Source: Aminivibrio pyruvatiphilus (GTDB lineage: Bacteria > Synergistota > Synergistia > Synergistales > Aminobacteriaceae). From it: a DNA stretch of 64,000 nt. Under the pieces are notes generated by a model. The model was not told the DNA's origin and made no database searches. It worked only from the letters and a program-made list of their open reading frames with translations. The position numbers and the translations under genes were made by a program. Positions 18,296-27,951 of this stretch are shown in pieces (the stretch's first letter is position 1; each line of letters begins with the position of its first letter). Location: NCBI RefSeq assembly GCF_004366815.1, contig NZ_SORI01000008.1, forward strand, positions 1 to 64,000, written 5' to 3'.

Positions 18296-19672
18296 TTATC
18301 TGCCGTTCAGCTCCTCCTTGGGAGAGAGGGAAAGGAGAAATTTCCTCACAAGATTTCCCGTTACCGTTTTCCTGAATTCTCCCGACGTCCGGGGATTGAT
18401 CTCCCGGGAGGCCCTGTCCGCAGCTTCATTTGCCAGGACGCAGGACAGCTTTTTTCCCGAGAGATACCCCTCGGTCTCCGGAAGGCGGACCGGAAAGGCG
18501 GACATGCTTCCCGCTGCTATGCGGACATCCTTCAGAGTGCCTTCCTCAAGAACGGCGGAACAGGCGACCGATATCCTGGAAAGAGTCAGGGCGGCCCTGG
18601 AACCCCGCTTGAAAAACGCCTGGCGCAGCGACCCCCTGGGAAGGGGGAGAGACACTCCCCTCAGAATTTCATCCTGTTTCATAACCGTCTTCCTGTAGCC
18701 GGCAAAGAATTCCTCCATGGGGACCCGCCGTTCTCCCCGGACACTCCTCAGGATGACCGACGCCCCGAGAACCAGCAGGGGGACGGGAAGGTCCGCGGCT
18801 CCCGAAGCGGAGGCCAGGTTGCCGCCCAGGGTAGCCCTGTTCTGCACCGCCCGGGCCCCGCTCAGCTCCGCCGCCCGGGCAAGGGCGGGAAAAAGAGAGA
18901 GAACTTCGGGATGTTCCATGATCATGCTGTCACTGGCGCAGGCCCCGACGAACAGCTCTCCGTCCTTCCGGGTGATCGCCCTGAGCTCCTCCACCCGGGA
19001 GAGGTCGAGCACCTTCTTCACCTCAACCTTATCGTTTTTCAGGTCGGGATAGAAATCTGTCGTTCCGGCGAGGAAAGTTATTTCATCACCGTATTCGGCC
19101 CGTATTTCAATGGCTTCAGCGATAGAGGAAGGCTGGAAGAAGGATTTCCTTTCCTCTTCGGAAAACTCCGGCGGATAATCGCACACCGGTCCGGCGAAAG
19201 GCGGTATTCCTTCCCCGTACCCCATGCCGGCTGCCTTTTCTACGGCCCTGATGATTTTCTCGTAGCCGGTGCAGCGGCACAGGTTTCCGGCAAGGCCCGT
19301 TCTGATCACAGTTCGGTCCGGGTGAGGATCCCGGGCGAGAAGAGCCCTGGAGGCCATCACCATTCCGGGAATGCAGAAACCGCACTGAACGGCTCCCTCT
19401 TCGGCATACGCTCTCTGCAGCAGGTCCGGGTTCTCCGGCGAACCCAGCCCTTCAGCCGTGAGCACAGTCCGTCCGTGGACCTGCATGGCGGGGATCATGC
19501 ATGAATTGACAAGCTCTCCGTCAAGAAGGACGGCACATGCGCCGCACTCCCCCTCCCCGCACCCTTCCTTCGCCCCTGAAAGCCCCATGCTCCGCAAAAT
19601 ATCGAGGAGACGGTCCAGCGGACGGGCATCCAGCACCCGGAACGTCCCGTTGATGACACAGGTTATTTTCAT
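18296..19672 (-). CDS. Xanthine dehydrogenase-family [2Fe-2S]/FAD subunit (fused)
   Basis: This 458-residue protein fuses the two electron-transfer parts of a molybdenum hydroxylase. Residues ~1-155 carry two [2Fe-2S] clusters (GCGEGECGACAV with NSC, then QCGFCIPGM and CRCTGY). Residues ~170-455 form the FAD-binding domain (FLAGTTDFYP, NRATLGGNLASASGAADLP). It would pass electrons from the molybdenum site in the partner subunit to NAD or ferredoxin. The ATG overlaps the stop of the molybdenum subunit upstream (ATGA). The fusion contrasts with the second enzyme of this cluster, where iron-sulfur and FAD parts are separate genes. Confidence 0.9.
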   Translation of the reverse strand: MKITCVINGTFRVLDARPLDRLLDILRSMGLSGAKEGCGEGECGACAVLLDGELVNSCMIPAMQVHGRTVLTAEGLGSPENPDLLQRAYAEEGAVQCGFCIPGMVMASRALLARDPHPDRTVIRTGLAGNLCRCTGYEKIIRAVEKAAGMGYGEGIPPFAGPVCDYPPEFSEEERKSFFQPSSIAEAIEIRAEYGDEITFLAGTTDFYPDLKNDKVEVKKVLDLSRVEELRAITRKDGELFVGACASDSMIMEHPEVLSLFPALARAAELSGARAVQNRATLGGNLASASGAADLPVPLLVLGASVILRSVRGERRVPMEEFFAGYRKTVMKQDEILRGVSLPLPRGSLRQAFFKRGSRAALTLSRISVACSAVLEEGTLKDVRIAAGSMSAFPVRLPETEGYLSGKKLSCVLANEAADRASREINPRTSGEFRKTVTGNLVRKFLLSLSPKEELNGR

Positions 19673-21978
19673 TGTTCTCCTGCCTTCCGTTCCTTCTTAT
19701 TTTTCCGGAGAAGGGAATGCAGATATTCTCCTGTCACCGGTATCCCTTCGGGAAAGACTCCCGCGGCGTGTCCGACGGCGGCGACAAGGGCAGGAGCGCC
19801 TGAGTCCATGGGCAGCTCGCCCAGCCCCTTCGCTCCGTAGGGGCCCCCCGAAAAGGGAACTTCCTGGAGGTCCACGGAGAAATCCGGCGTGTCGAGGGTC
19901 GTGGGGATCAGGTACTGGTTGAGGTGCGCCGTGGTATAGCTCCCGTTTTTCATCCCCACGTCCTCGAGGTAGGCGTAGCCGAAAGCCTGGAGGGATCCTC
20001 CTTCGATCTGACCGGAGGCAAGGACGGGAGAAACGGCCTTTCCGATCTCGGCTGAAACATAGGCCTTCCGGGGCGAAATTTCGAAGGTGTCCATGTCCAC
20101 CTCGACCTCCACCACGTTGGCGATCCAGGCGTAGGCCTTGTACGCATCCCCGGTGTAGGTTGATTCATCCCACGAGAAGCCGGGGATCGGCCGGTATCGC
20201 GCAGTGGCCGAAAGAATTCCGGGGAAGGAGGCGAGCCGCTTCGCCATCTCGAAGAAAGGAATCCGGTCCTTTTCTCCTGCCGCAAAAACTCCCTTTTCAT
20301 AGGAAAAACGCTTCCCGGCAAACTCTTCAAGTTCGGCGGCTTTTTCCGCCATTTGCTCCACAAGGGATATGCAGGCATCCTGGACCGTTTTGCCCACGTA
20401 CATGGTCGTCCTGGATGCCACCGTGGGGCCGCTGTTCGGAACCACCGACGTATCGGGAACATGGTGGACCACGCTCATGAGGTCCAGCCCGAGGGTCTCC
20501 GCCGCGATCATTGCCAGGACCGTGGATGCACCCTGGCCCATTTCAACGCTGCTCACCAGCACCTCCACCCTCTCGCCCCCAGAAACCCTGACGGATGAGG
20601 AGCCGCTGATATATTCCTCCCCGCTCCCGGTAAAGCCGCCGCCGTGAAGTCCGAGGGAGAGGCCTATTCCCTTCCTGAGAAAGGGATTCTTTCTGTTTTC
20701 TTCTGCGAACAGGCGCCGTTTTTCCCGGTAGCCGGACATTTCGAGCACCCTGTCCAGAACAAGCTCCGCCGACATCCCTTCCCCGAGAACCTGTCCATAG
20801 GGAAAGGAGGAACCGTTTTTCAGAATGTTCTTCTTTCTGAGGTCCAGGGGATCCATTCCGAGAATCTCCGCGATCCTGTCCATGTGCCGTTCGATGGCAA
20901 AATTGCTCTGGGGAACCCCGAATCCCCTGAAGGCGCCGTTGGGAGGCGTGTTTGTGGCCACCGCCCGTGCCCTGACGGAGACATGGGGAATAAAATAGCA
21001 CCCGGTGGCGTGAAGGATGGAGCGGGAGAGCACCACCTTGCTCATGGTAGTAAATGCGCCACCGTCAAGGATGATGTCGATTTCCGCCGCCACCAGCGTT
21101 CCGTCCTTTTTGACCCCTGTCCGGTGCCTGATGACCGATGGGTGACGCTTCGTGGTGCACAGAAGGTCTTCCTTCCTGTCGTAGACCATTTTCACCGGCC
21201 GTCCGCTCTTCAGGGCAAGAAGGGCTGCGTGGAGTCCGAGGATGGACGGATAGTCCTCTTTCCCTCCGAAACCGCCTCCAGTCTCAGTCTGACGAACCAT
21301 GACCTTTTCGGGAGAGAACCCCAGCCCCTTGACCAGGGCGGAGTGAACGTAATAGGGGCACTGCATGGAACCGATGACCTCCAGGGATCCGTCCTCCCGG
21401 GGAATGGCCGCCATGCCCTGGGGTTCGAGATAGACGTGCTCCTGGTGCTTTGTCCTGTAAATTCCTTCAACTATAAGGTCTGCGGAGGCAAATGCCCCTT
21501 CGGCATTTCCCGAGACAACCGAATATTCGTCCATGACGTTGCTGTCCCCCCAGATGACCTGGGTGCAGGCGATGGAGTCCTCCACGGTGAGGACGGGGGG
21601 CAGTTCCTCCACGTCCATCGAAACTGCCGCGAGGGCCTCCCTGAGCGTTTCCGGATCCGGTGCCGCAATCAGGGCAACCGCCTGGGTCGGGAAAGAAACA
21701 AGAGGATCGGCCAGGGCGGGGTAATCGTCCCGGATCATGGAAACCACATTGAGTCCGGGGATGTCCCGGGCCGTGACCAGCACGGCCCGGCTCCAGTCAA
21801 AAGAGAGATCCTGCCGGATTTCCCGTATTCTTCCCCGGGGCACCCGGGCGCGCACCGTCCCGCCCACCCAGCATCCCTCTATGGTCAGGTCATCCAGGTA
21901 TTGTGTGGTCCCGCACGCTTTTGCCAGGCCATCGGTTCTCGGAAGCCGAGAACCCACTACGACCGTTTTCTGGTCCAA
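19669..21978 (-). CDS. Xanthine dehydrogenase-family molybdopterin-binding subunit (enzyme 1)
   Basis: This ~769-residue catalytic subunit binds molybdopterin and hydroxylates a heterocyclic or aldehyde substrate. The cofactor-binding segment ETGGGFGGKED lies near residue 235, and the presumed catalytic glutamate is in GAKGLGELP near the C-terminus. The start is a TTG at 21976-21978 with AAGGGGGAG just upstream. Its partner is the fused [2Fe-2S]/FAD subunit directly downstream. The substrate is not determined; neighbours SsnA and the DHOD-like protein suggest purines or related N-heterocycles. Confidence 0.9.
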   Translation of the reverse strand: MDQKTVVVGSRLPRTDGLAKACGTTQYLDDLTIEGCWVGGTVRARVPRGRIREIRQDLSFDWSRAVLVTARDIPGLNVVSMIRDDYPALADPLVSFPTQAVALIAAPDPETLREALAAVSMDVEELPPVLTVEDSIACTQVIWGDSNVMDEYSVVSGNAEGAFASADLIVEGIYRTKHQEHVYLEPQGMAAIPREDGSLEVIGSMQCPYYVHSALVKGLGFSPEKVMVRQTETGGGFGGKEDYPSILGLHAALLALKSGRPVKMVYDRKEDLLCTTKRHPSVIRHRTGVKKDGTLVAAEIDIILDGGAFTTMSKVVLSRSILHATGCYFIPHVSVRARAVATNTPPNGAFRGFGVPQSNFAIERHMDRIAEILGMDPLDLRKKNILKNGSSFPYGQVLGEGMSAELVLDRVLEMSGYREKRRLFAEENRKNPFLRKGIGLSLGLHGGGFTGSGEEYISGSSSVRVSGGERVEVLVSSVEMGQGASTVLAMIAAETLGLDLMSVVHHVPDTSVVPNSGPTVASRTTMYVGKTVQDACISLVEQMAEKAAELEEFAGKRFSYEKGVFAAGEKDRIPFFEMAKRLASFPGILSATARYRPIPGFSWDESTYTGDAYKAYAWIANVVEVEVDMDTFEISPRKAYVSAEIGKAVSPVLASGQIEGGSLQAFGYAYLEDVGMKNGSYTTAHLNQYLIPTTLDTPDFSVDLQEVPFSGGPYGAKGLGELPMDSGAPALVAAVGHAAGVFPEGIPVTGEYLHSLLRKNKKERKAGEQ

Positions 21979-21994
21979 CCGGCGCTCCCCCTTT

Positions 21995-22918
21995 CTACTT
22001 CAGGCCCGATCGGGCGTTCCTGGCCATCACGTTTCTCATGTACTGGCCGCGGACGTCATCAAGGGAGGCATACCCCGAGGAATCCATCCACTCCCCAATT
22101 TCCCCGGCCACCTTTCCGTATATGTCCGGCCCGTGCTGAATGGCTGCGGAACAGATCTGCACCAGGGAGGCTCCGGCCATGAGAAACTGAAGGGCGTCCC
22201 TGCCTGTGTAAATCCCTCCCACGCCGATTACGGGCTTCGGCTGGACCGATGCTATCTGGTAGACAATGCGGAGGGCGATGGGGCGGATCGGGGGTCCCGA
22301 AAGCCACCCCTGGCCGTAGGTCGAGCCCAGTGGAGGCTTCGCCGTGTCAACGTCGAAATCCAGGGCCGGTCCGAAGGAGTTGATAGCCACAAAACCGTCC
22401 ACAATTTCCGACGCTCTCACCGCCAGCTCCTCGATATCCGGCGTGTTGGGAGAAACTTTCATCCAGACGGGAACGGATACGGCCTCCCGGAGGGCTTTGG
22501 CCACGTCGAGGAGGGGGTCGAGGGATTTACCCGTATAGTGGGTGGAAAACTCGATGATATCGGGCCCCACTTCTTTTTCCAGCAGCCTCCCCAGGGTCCT
22601 CACATCGTCAGGGGTGTAGCCGATGGAGGCAATGAGGGGAACCCCTGCCCGCTTGACTTCCCGGTAGGCTTCCAGGTATTCCTCCACCGGAGTCTCGGCC
22701 CAGGTTTCGCAGTTGAGAAGGCCGCCGCACGAGGCTTTCCGTATGGTGGGCCTCGGGTCCTTCGCGGGAACCACTGAAACCGTTTTCGTCACGATCCCCC
22801 CGGCTCCGCCTGCCACAGCCTCCCGCAGCCTTGCCGCCGTTCCCACATTCGGCCCTGCGGCTGTCAGTACCGGATTGGAAAAATAGACATTATGCACCCG
22901 TGAAGAAAGATCCGCCAT
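21995..22918 (-). CDS. Dihydroorotate dehydrogenase / PreA-like FMN TIM-barrel protein
   Basis: This 307-residue flavoprotein has the N-terminal FSNPVLTAAGPN strand, the MKVSPN lysine segment and the C-terminal phosphate-binding GVGGIYTGRDA of the DHOD/dihydropyrimidine dehydrogenase class. The active-site loop that normally reads like NxSCPN is IEFSTHYTGKS here, so the catalytic cysteine or serine base is not evident. It is probably not a pyrimidine-biosynthesis enzyme. It lies between the two molybdenum hydroxylases and next to ssnA, so a role in reductive purine or pyrimidine catabolism is inferred. Confidence 0.8.
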   Translation of the reverse strand: MADLSSRVHNVYFSNPVLTAAGPNVGTAARLREAVAGGAGGIVTKTVSVVPAKDPRPTIRKASCGGLLNCETWAETPVEEYLEAYREVKRAGVPLIASIGYTPDDVRTLGRLLEKEVGPDIIEFSTHYTGKSLDPLLDVAKALREAVSVPVWMKVSPNTPDIEELAVRASEIVDGFVAINSFGPALDFDVDTAKPPLGSTYGQGWLSGPPIRPIALRIVYQIASVQPKPVIGVGGIYTGRDALQFLMAGASLVQICSAAIQHGPDIYGKVAGEIGEWMDSSGYASLDDVRGQYMRNVMARNARSGLK

Positions 22919-22943
22919 GATTTCGCCTCCCTGAACTCACACA

Positions 22944-24257
22944 TCACAAATTTCGAAAACGGAGCGACAGCGCCGAAGCGGCCCTTTTGGCCCGGAACCG
23001 GAGAGAGTCCATGTCATGACCGGGAAACGCTCCCTTCCGCCAGAGAATTTTTCCGTTGACCGCCGTGAGATGGGCTTTACCGCCCTTTGCCCCGAACAGG
23101 AGATGCCCGAGAAGGTTTACCTCCGAGACAGGAGAAAGAGGAATATAATCCAGGACCGCGATATCCGCCGCAGCTCCCGGCCGGAATCCCGTCCGGACAG
23201 GGAGATGTCTCTGAAGAACCTTTTCAGGCAAACGGAACATCATGTCCGCCATTCTGGAATAGGGCTCCCCGCCCCCGGCTCCGAGAAGCAGGTATGATCG
23301 GAGGGCGGCCACCATGTCTCCCGACATTCCGTCCGTCCCCAGGAGATGGCCGGGAAGCCTGTCCCTGTCCGGCGTTCCGACCCGGTTGTTGGCGTTCGAT
23401 TCAGGATTCAGCACGACCACAGGATTGATCTCCCCGAGGAGGGAATAATCCTTCTCCGAGAGATGGACACAGTGGATCATGAAGCTGTCCCCGTCCAGGA
23501 GACCAAAGGCGTTCAGGCGGTCCACCGGCCCGGCGTACCCCTGCTCCCGGCAGAAGGCGAGGTCCTCCGGGGCCTCCCCACAATGAACGTGAACGGGCAT
23601 TTCTGCAGCCTTTTCCGCCGCAATGAAACCGAGAGTCTCCTCCGAAAGGGTCAGGTTGGCATGAAGACCGAACATCCCTCCCAGGAAGGGGTCGCTGCGG
23701 TGCTTCTCCCAGAAGGCTATATTCTCCGCCACCTGGCGCTTCATGGCCTCTTTCCCCTGCCGGTCTGAGGTCTCGAGGCAGAGCACCGCCCGGATCCCGG
23801 CATGGGAAACGGCTTCCGCGGCCACATCGAGGCTTCCCCTGTCAAGGTTCATGGAGGCATGATGGTCAAAAATCGAGGTCACCCCGAAGGAAAGGGAATC
23901 AAGGGCTCCCATGAGCACTGAATAATAGAGCGACTCCTCGTCGATCATCCTGTCAAGCCGCCACCAGAGATTTTCGAGAATCTCGGGAAAAGTCTCCGTC
24001 GGACCGGCCGGGGAGATCCCCGGGGCGAAGAAGGAATACAGATGGTGGTGGAAATTTACGAGTCCCGGAAGAATCAGGCGGCCTTCCACGTCGAAGAAGG
24101 GAATGTCGTCCCTCCGGACGGTTTCCCAGGGGCCGATCTCCACGATCCGGCCCCCGGAAACGAGGAGTGCACCGTCCTCGAGAAACAGCCCCGCCCCGTC
24201 GGCCACTACACCCCTTCCAAGGACATATTCTCCGCAGTCCATGCAGTTTCCGGTCAT
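22944..24257 (-). CDS. ssnA: SsnA-type metal-dependent amidohydrolase
   Basis: This 437-residue amidohydrolase-superfamily protein has the HxH metal motif in NFHHHLYS (near residue 70), further metal-binding histidines in HVHCGE, and the aspartate in LGTDGMSGD. It resembles SsnA, a putative aminohydrolase that occurs in purine-catabolic and selenium-dependent molybdenum hydroxylase clusters. The reaction (deamination or ring opening) is not established. The ATG overlaps the upstream molybdenum-subunit stop by 4 nt, indicating coupling. Confidence 0.85.
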   Translation of the reverse strand: MTGNCMDCGEYVLGRGVVADGAGLFLEDGALLVSGGRIVEIGPWETVRRDDIPFFDVEGRLILPGLVNFHHHLYSFFAPGISPAGPTETFPEILENLWWRLDRMIDEESLYYSVLMGALDSLSFGVTSIFDHHASMNLDRGSLDVAAEAVSHAGIRAVLCLETSDRQGKEAMKRQVAENIAFWEKHRSDPFLGGMFGLHANLTLSEETLGFIAAEKAAEMPVHVHCGEAPEDLAFCREQGYAGPVDRLNAFGLLDGDSFMIHCVHLSEKDYSLLGEINPVVVLNPESNANNRVGTPDRDRLPGHLLGTDGMSGDMVAALRSYLLLGAGGGEPYSRMADMMFRLPEKVLQRHLPVRTGFRPGAAADIAVLDYIPLSPVSEVNLLGHLLFGAKGGKAHLTAVNGKILWRKGAFPGHDMDSLRFRAKRAASALSLRFRNL

Positions 24258-26575
24258 TTGACACCCTTCAGCGACGCAAGCACCTTCTCGGGAGTCAGCG
24301 GAAGGTCATAGATCCGCCTGCCCGTAGCGTCAAAAATGGCGTTGGCGATGGCCGGCGCCGGTCCGTTGATGCCTATCTCGGAAATGGATTTCGCGCCGTA
24401 GGGACCCGTGGGCTCGTCAGACTCCGCCAGAATGGTCTTCATCACCGGCAGATCCAGGGTGCCGAAGATCTTGTAGTCCCAGAAGGAGCTGTTCGTCATC
24501 TTCCCCCGCGGATCAAAGAGATACTGCTCCGTGAGGGCGTAGCTTATGCCGTTCATGGTGGCCCCTTCGATCTGTCCCTCGGTGAGGACGGGATTGATGG
24601 GCCTCCCGCAGTCTCCGGCGGAGACAAACTTCACAAGGCGGACTTTTCCTGTTTCCAGATCCACGTCAACCTCGGCGAAGTGAGCCATAAAGGGCGCCGG
24701 CGATTCACCTCCCGTATAGGAGGCGCCGGCCTGGATCTGGAACTGGTCGTGGCTGTACAGGGTGAAACAGGCGATTTTCGAAAAGGACGATTCCTCCCCG
24801 GTCTGCCTGTTCACCACGACCCCGCCGTCGCCGAGAATGAGCGATTCAGCGGGAGCGCCCATGAGGACTGAGGCCGCGGACAGGATCTGGTCCCTGATCT
24901 TCCCTGCGCAGCGAAGCACCGCCTGGCCCGAGACATAGGTGGTGGAGGAAGCATAGGCCCCGGTGTCAAAGGGGGTAAGGTCCGTGTCGGAGGAAAGGAT
25001 GAGAATCATTTCCACGGGCACCTTCAGGGTTTCCGCGGCAATCTGGCTGAGGATGGTGTCCGACCCCGTGCCGATATCGGTGGCCCCCACGTACAGGTTG
25101 AAGGAACCGTCGTCGTTCATTTTCATGGAGGCGCTTCCCATGTCCACCTTCGGGATGCCCGACCCCTGCATGGAAACGGCGGCACCCACACCCTTGACCC
25201 ACGAGCCGGAGGTGATCCTCTTTGCCCGGAGCCTGTTCCACCCGATTTCCTCCGCTCCGCGGTCCAGGCACTCGGACAGCTTGCAGGACTTGATGATCTG
25301 GCTGACTCCCTCCGTACCTTCCCCTATAGCTTTGAAAACTTCCGAGGTTTCCCCTTCGCGGATATGCCACTTCTTCACGAAGTCGACGAAATCCGTTCCG
25401 AGTTTTCTGCAGATGCCGTCCACATGCTGGTTGAAGGCGAAGTACCCCTGGGTGGCACCGTATCCACGGTAGGCTCCGCCCACCGGTAGGGTGGTGTAGA
25501 CCGCTCGTCCGGTGAAGGAGACGTTCGGGATCTTGTTGAACATGGGCAGGACTTTCGATCCCGCGTTGGAGAGCACCGTCAGCGCATGGGCGCCGTAGGC
25601 GCCGGTATTCATGATGTCGTTCATTTCCAGGGCGGTTATGGTGCCGTCCTTCTTTACGCCGGTCTTTATACGGACTCTCATGGGGTGCCTCGTCCTCGCG
25701 GTGGTGAAGACCTCGGGCCGTGTTAGCTCAGCCTTTACGCTCCTCTTGTATTTCCACGCCGCCAGGGCAACATAGGGCTCGAGGATGATCTCCTGCTTGC
25801 TGCCGAATCCTCCGCCGATCCGCGGCTTCACGACCCTGATCCTGTGGGCGGGAATGCCCGTCACCCTGCTGACCGTCCGCCGGGCGTGGAAGGGAACCTG
25901 GGTCGTGGTGTAGATGACCAGCCTGCCCTTTTCGTCGAAGGTGGCCGTTGCCGCGTGGGGTTCCATGGCACAGTGGTTCGCGTAGTGGGTCCTGTAGGTT
26001 TCCTCCTCGATGAAGTCCGCCTCGGCGAAACCCTTTTCCACGTCGCCGAAGGAAAAGAGCACTTCCCCCGCCACATTCTCTTCCGGCCGATACGGCACGG
26101 GAAGGGGCGCAAAAGCGCCGTCACCGTGGAGGCAGGGGGACCCCGGATCCATGGATTTTTCCGGATCGAAGAGGGGTTCGAGCTGACGGTACTCCACCCG
26201 AACAGCCCCTGCCGCCTCCCGGGCAGCCGCGGCCGATTCCGCCAGCACCGCACCGACGATATCGCCAACATATCTCACCCTCTTGTTGAAGAGAGCGGTA
26301 TCGTAGGGAGAGGGTTCGGGATATCCCTGCCCGGCCGTGGTGTACAGCTCCGACCGGGTGTTGCCCGAATGAAAGACATCCACCACCCCCTCCATGCCCC
26401 GTGCGGGACCATCGTCGATGGACAGTATCTCCGCATGGGCGTGGGGGGAATAAAAGAAGACGAGATGGAGAGGATTCTTCACCTCGAAGTCTGCGGTATA
26501 CCGTGCCGTCCCGCAGGCCAGGGAAAGGGAGTCCACCTTCAGGACCGGTTTTCCGACCACGGAAAAATCACTCAT
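24254..26575 (-). CDS. Xanthine dehydrogenase-family molybdopterin-binding subunit (enzyme 2)
   Basis: This 773-residue molybdenum subunit is clearly different in sequence from the one at 19669-21978. It has the cofactor segment RIGGGFGSKQE near residue 250, a GGAYRGYGATQG loop near 370 and the catalytic glutamate in GAKSISEIGING near the C-terminus. Its start overlaps the [2Fe-2S] subunit stop. With the separate iron-sulfur and FAD subunits upstream it makes a three-chain CoxLMS/XdhABC-type enzyme. No in-frame TGA suggesting selenocysteine was seen; in selenium-dependent members selenium is a cofactor, so sequence cannot rule it in or out. Confidence 0.9.
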   Translation of the reverse strand: MSDFSVVGKPVLKVDSLSLACGTARYTADFEVKNPLHLVFFYSPHAHAEILSIDDGPARGMEGVVDVFHSGNTRSELYTTAGQGYPEPSPYDTALFNKRVRYVGDIVGAVLAESAAAAREAAGAVRVEYRQLEPLFDPEKSMDPGSPCLHGDGAFAPLPVPYRPEENVAGEVLFSFGDVEKGFAEADFIEEETYRTHYANHCAMEPHAATATFDEKGRLVIYTTTQVPFHARRTVSRVTGIPAHRIRVVKPRIGGGFGSKQEIILEPYVALAAWKYKRSVKAELTRPEVFTTARTRHPMRVRIKTGVKKDGTITALEMNDIMNTGAYGAHALTVLSNAGSKVLPMFNKIPNVSFTGRAVYTTLPVGGAYRGYGATQGYFAFNQHVDGICRKLGTDFVDFVKKWHIREGETSEVFKAIGEGTEGVSQIIKSCKLSECLDRGAEEIGWNRLRAKRITSGSWVKGVGAAVSMQGSGIPKVDMGSASMKMNDDGSFNLYVGATDIGTGSDTILSQIAAETLKVPVEMILILSSDTDLTPFDTGAYASSTTYVSGQAVLRCAGKIRDQILSAASVLMGAPAESLILGDGGVVVNRQTGEESSFSKIACFTLYSHDQFQIQAGASYTGGESPAPFMAHFAEVDVDLETGKVRLVKFVSAGDCGRPINPVLTEGQIEGATMNGISYALTEQYLFDPRGKMTNSSFWDYKIFGTLDLPVMKTILAESDEPTGPYGAKSISEIGINGPAPAIANAIFDATGRRIYDLPLTPEKVLASLKGVK

Positions 26576-27035
26576 GGCTGCTCATCCTCCTTGCGGCGAG
26601 ACGGACCGCCTCGATGATCTTGACATACCCGGTGCAGCGGCAGGAATTGCCGTCAAGGGCCCTGCGGATCTCGTCATCGGTGGGGTTCGGCGTCTTTTTC
26701 AGAAGGCAGTAGGCTGCCAGGATCATGGCCGGAGTGCAGAAACCGCACTGTACCGCCCCTGTTTCGACAAAGGCGGTCTGCAGAGGATGAGGGGCGTGAA
26801 TGGAACCGATGCCGGCCACGGTGAGAATCTCCTTCTCCTGGGCCGAAGCGGCGAAGACCTGGCAGGAATTCACCAGGGAACCCTCCACGACCACGGCACA
26901 GGTACCGCAGATTCCTTCCCCGCAGCCCCTGTGGACTTCGGTGCATCCGTTCTCCCGCAGCACGTCCAGAAGGACGGCGTCCGGAGCGAAGGACCACTCC
27001 TCTTTCCGCCCGTTGATGAAAAATGTTCCCTTCAT
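26568..27035 (-). CDS. Xanthine dehydrogenase-family [2Fe-2S] subunit
   Basis: This 155-residue protein has two [2Fe-2S] sites: GCGEGICGTCAVVVEG followed by NSC in the plant-ferredoxin domain, and CGFCTPAM with CRCTGY in the helical domain. It carries electrons between the molybdenum and FAD subunits of enzyme 2. It overlaps both neighbours by 4-8 nt, consistent with translational coupling and fixed stoichiometry. Confidence 0.93.
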   Translation of the reverse strand: MKGTFFINGRKEEWSFAPDAVLLDVLRENGCTEVHRGCGEGICGTCAVVVEGSLVNSCQVFAASAQEKEILTVAGIGSIHAPHPLQTAFVETGAVQCGFCTPAMILAAYCLLKKTPNPTDDEIRRALDGNSCRCTGYVKIIEAVRLAARRMSSHE

Positions 27036-27859
27036 CGGGTTTCCTCCTCCCTGAAAAGGGCTGATTTCACACAGCGCTCCACCTGGACCGCGGCTATTTC
27101 CGAAAGGTACTCGGGGGATCCTGCAGGTTTTCTTCCGAAGGGGACAGAGCCCATCTTCCGGATGTCAAGGGACTGTACTTTCGAGATATCCGCGCCGTTC
27201 AGCGCCTTCTCAAGCTCCGTCAGCCTGAGTGCCCTGTCGGTCCCTCCGGAAAGGGCGACCCGAATTCTTTCTATCCTGGGACCGCTGGTGCGGGCAAGGA
27301 CGGATACGGTAAAGGCCGGGTAATCGAAGCCAACCCTTACCTCACGGTAATATACCGATATCCAGTCGGACGGGTCGGGGAAAATGAGGGATGTGATCAG
27401 GGTTCCTTTCTGGAGCGACCTGTCCGCAAGCCACGGGGAGAGATCATAGGTGCCGGCGTTTTTTCCCTCCGTGCGGATTTTTCCCTCCAGGACGGCCATG
27501 GGCCCTATGAGGTCAGACCACAGCGGAAAAAGGGACGCGCTGCCCCCCATGGTGATCCTGTTCCGCAGGGGCGTGGAGGCAGCCGAACCAAGGGCTTCGG
27601 CAAGAATGCAGCCGGGATAAAGGTTGGAGAGATTCTCGGCCGCAGACGCAAATGTCTGGTTCGCTCCGATTTCCAGAACGCCTCTGTCCGTTTTCAGATA
27701 GTTCAGCGGAACCTTTGTAAGATCCACCACTCCGGCAAAAGAACCTATCCCGCTTTTCACGAGGCTCGTTCCGCCTCCGTGGGGAACGGTCCTTTCCCTT
27801 CCGAGAAGCGATGCCGCTTCGTCGATCGTCTCCGGGAAATACCATTGCACCATATTCAT
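27032..27859 (-). CDS. Xanthine dehydrogenase-family FAD-binding subunit
   Basis: This 275-residue protein has the molybdopterin-dehydrogenase FAD domain. The pyrophosphate-binding region is GGGTSLVKSGIG (near residue 28) and the flavin segment is NRITMGGSASLFP (near 105). The ATG follows GGGGGAG. It is the first gene of the three-chain enzyme and lies 92 nt after the MobA-like/HD gene. It is shorter than the FAD half of the fused subunit of enzyme 1. Confidence 0.9.
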   Translation of the reverse strand: MNMVQWYFPETIDEAASLLGRERTVPHGGGTSLVKSGIGSFAGVVDLTKVPLNYLKTDRGVLEIGANQTFASAAENLSNLYPGCILAEALGSAASTPLRNRITMGGSASLFPLWSDLIGPMAVLEGKIRTEGKNAGTYDLSPWLADRSLQKGTLITSLIFPDPSDWISVYYREVRVGFDYPAFTVSVLARTSGPRIERIRVALSGGTDRALRLTELEKALNGADISKVQSLDIRKMGSVPFGRKPAGSPEYLSEIAAVQVERCVKSALFREEETR

Positions 27860-27951
27860 AGTTCTCCCCCTTTATCGAAACGCTCCAAGGTCTATTCATT
27901 CATGCCGGCGGCCTGCAGGCAGGCCCTTTGCCGTCCTTAACTTTACCTTAT

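Noticed and set aside
24254-26575. Selenocysteine in the molybdenum hydroxylases
   Set aside because: Both Mo subunits read through without in-frame TGA codons, and selenium in such enzymes is a bound cofactor, so no sequence evidence exists here.
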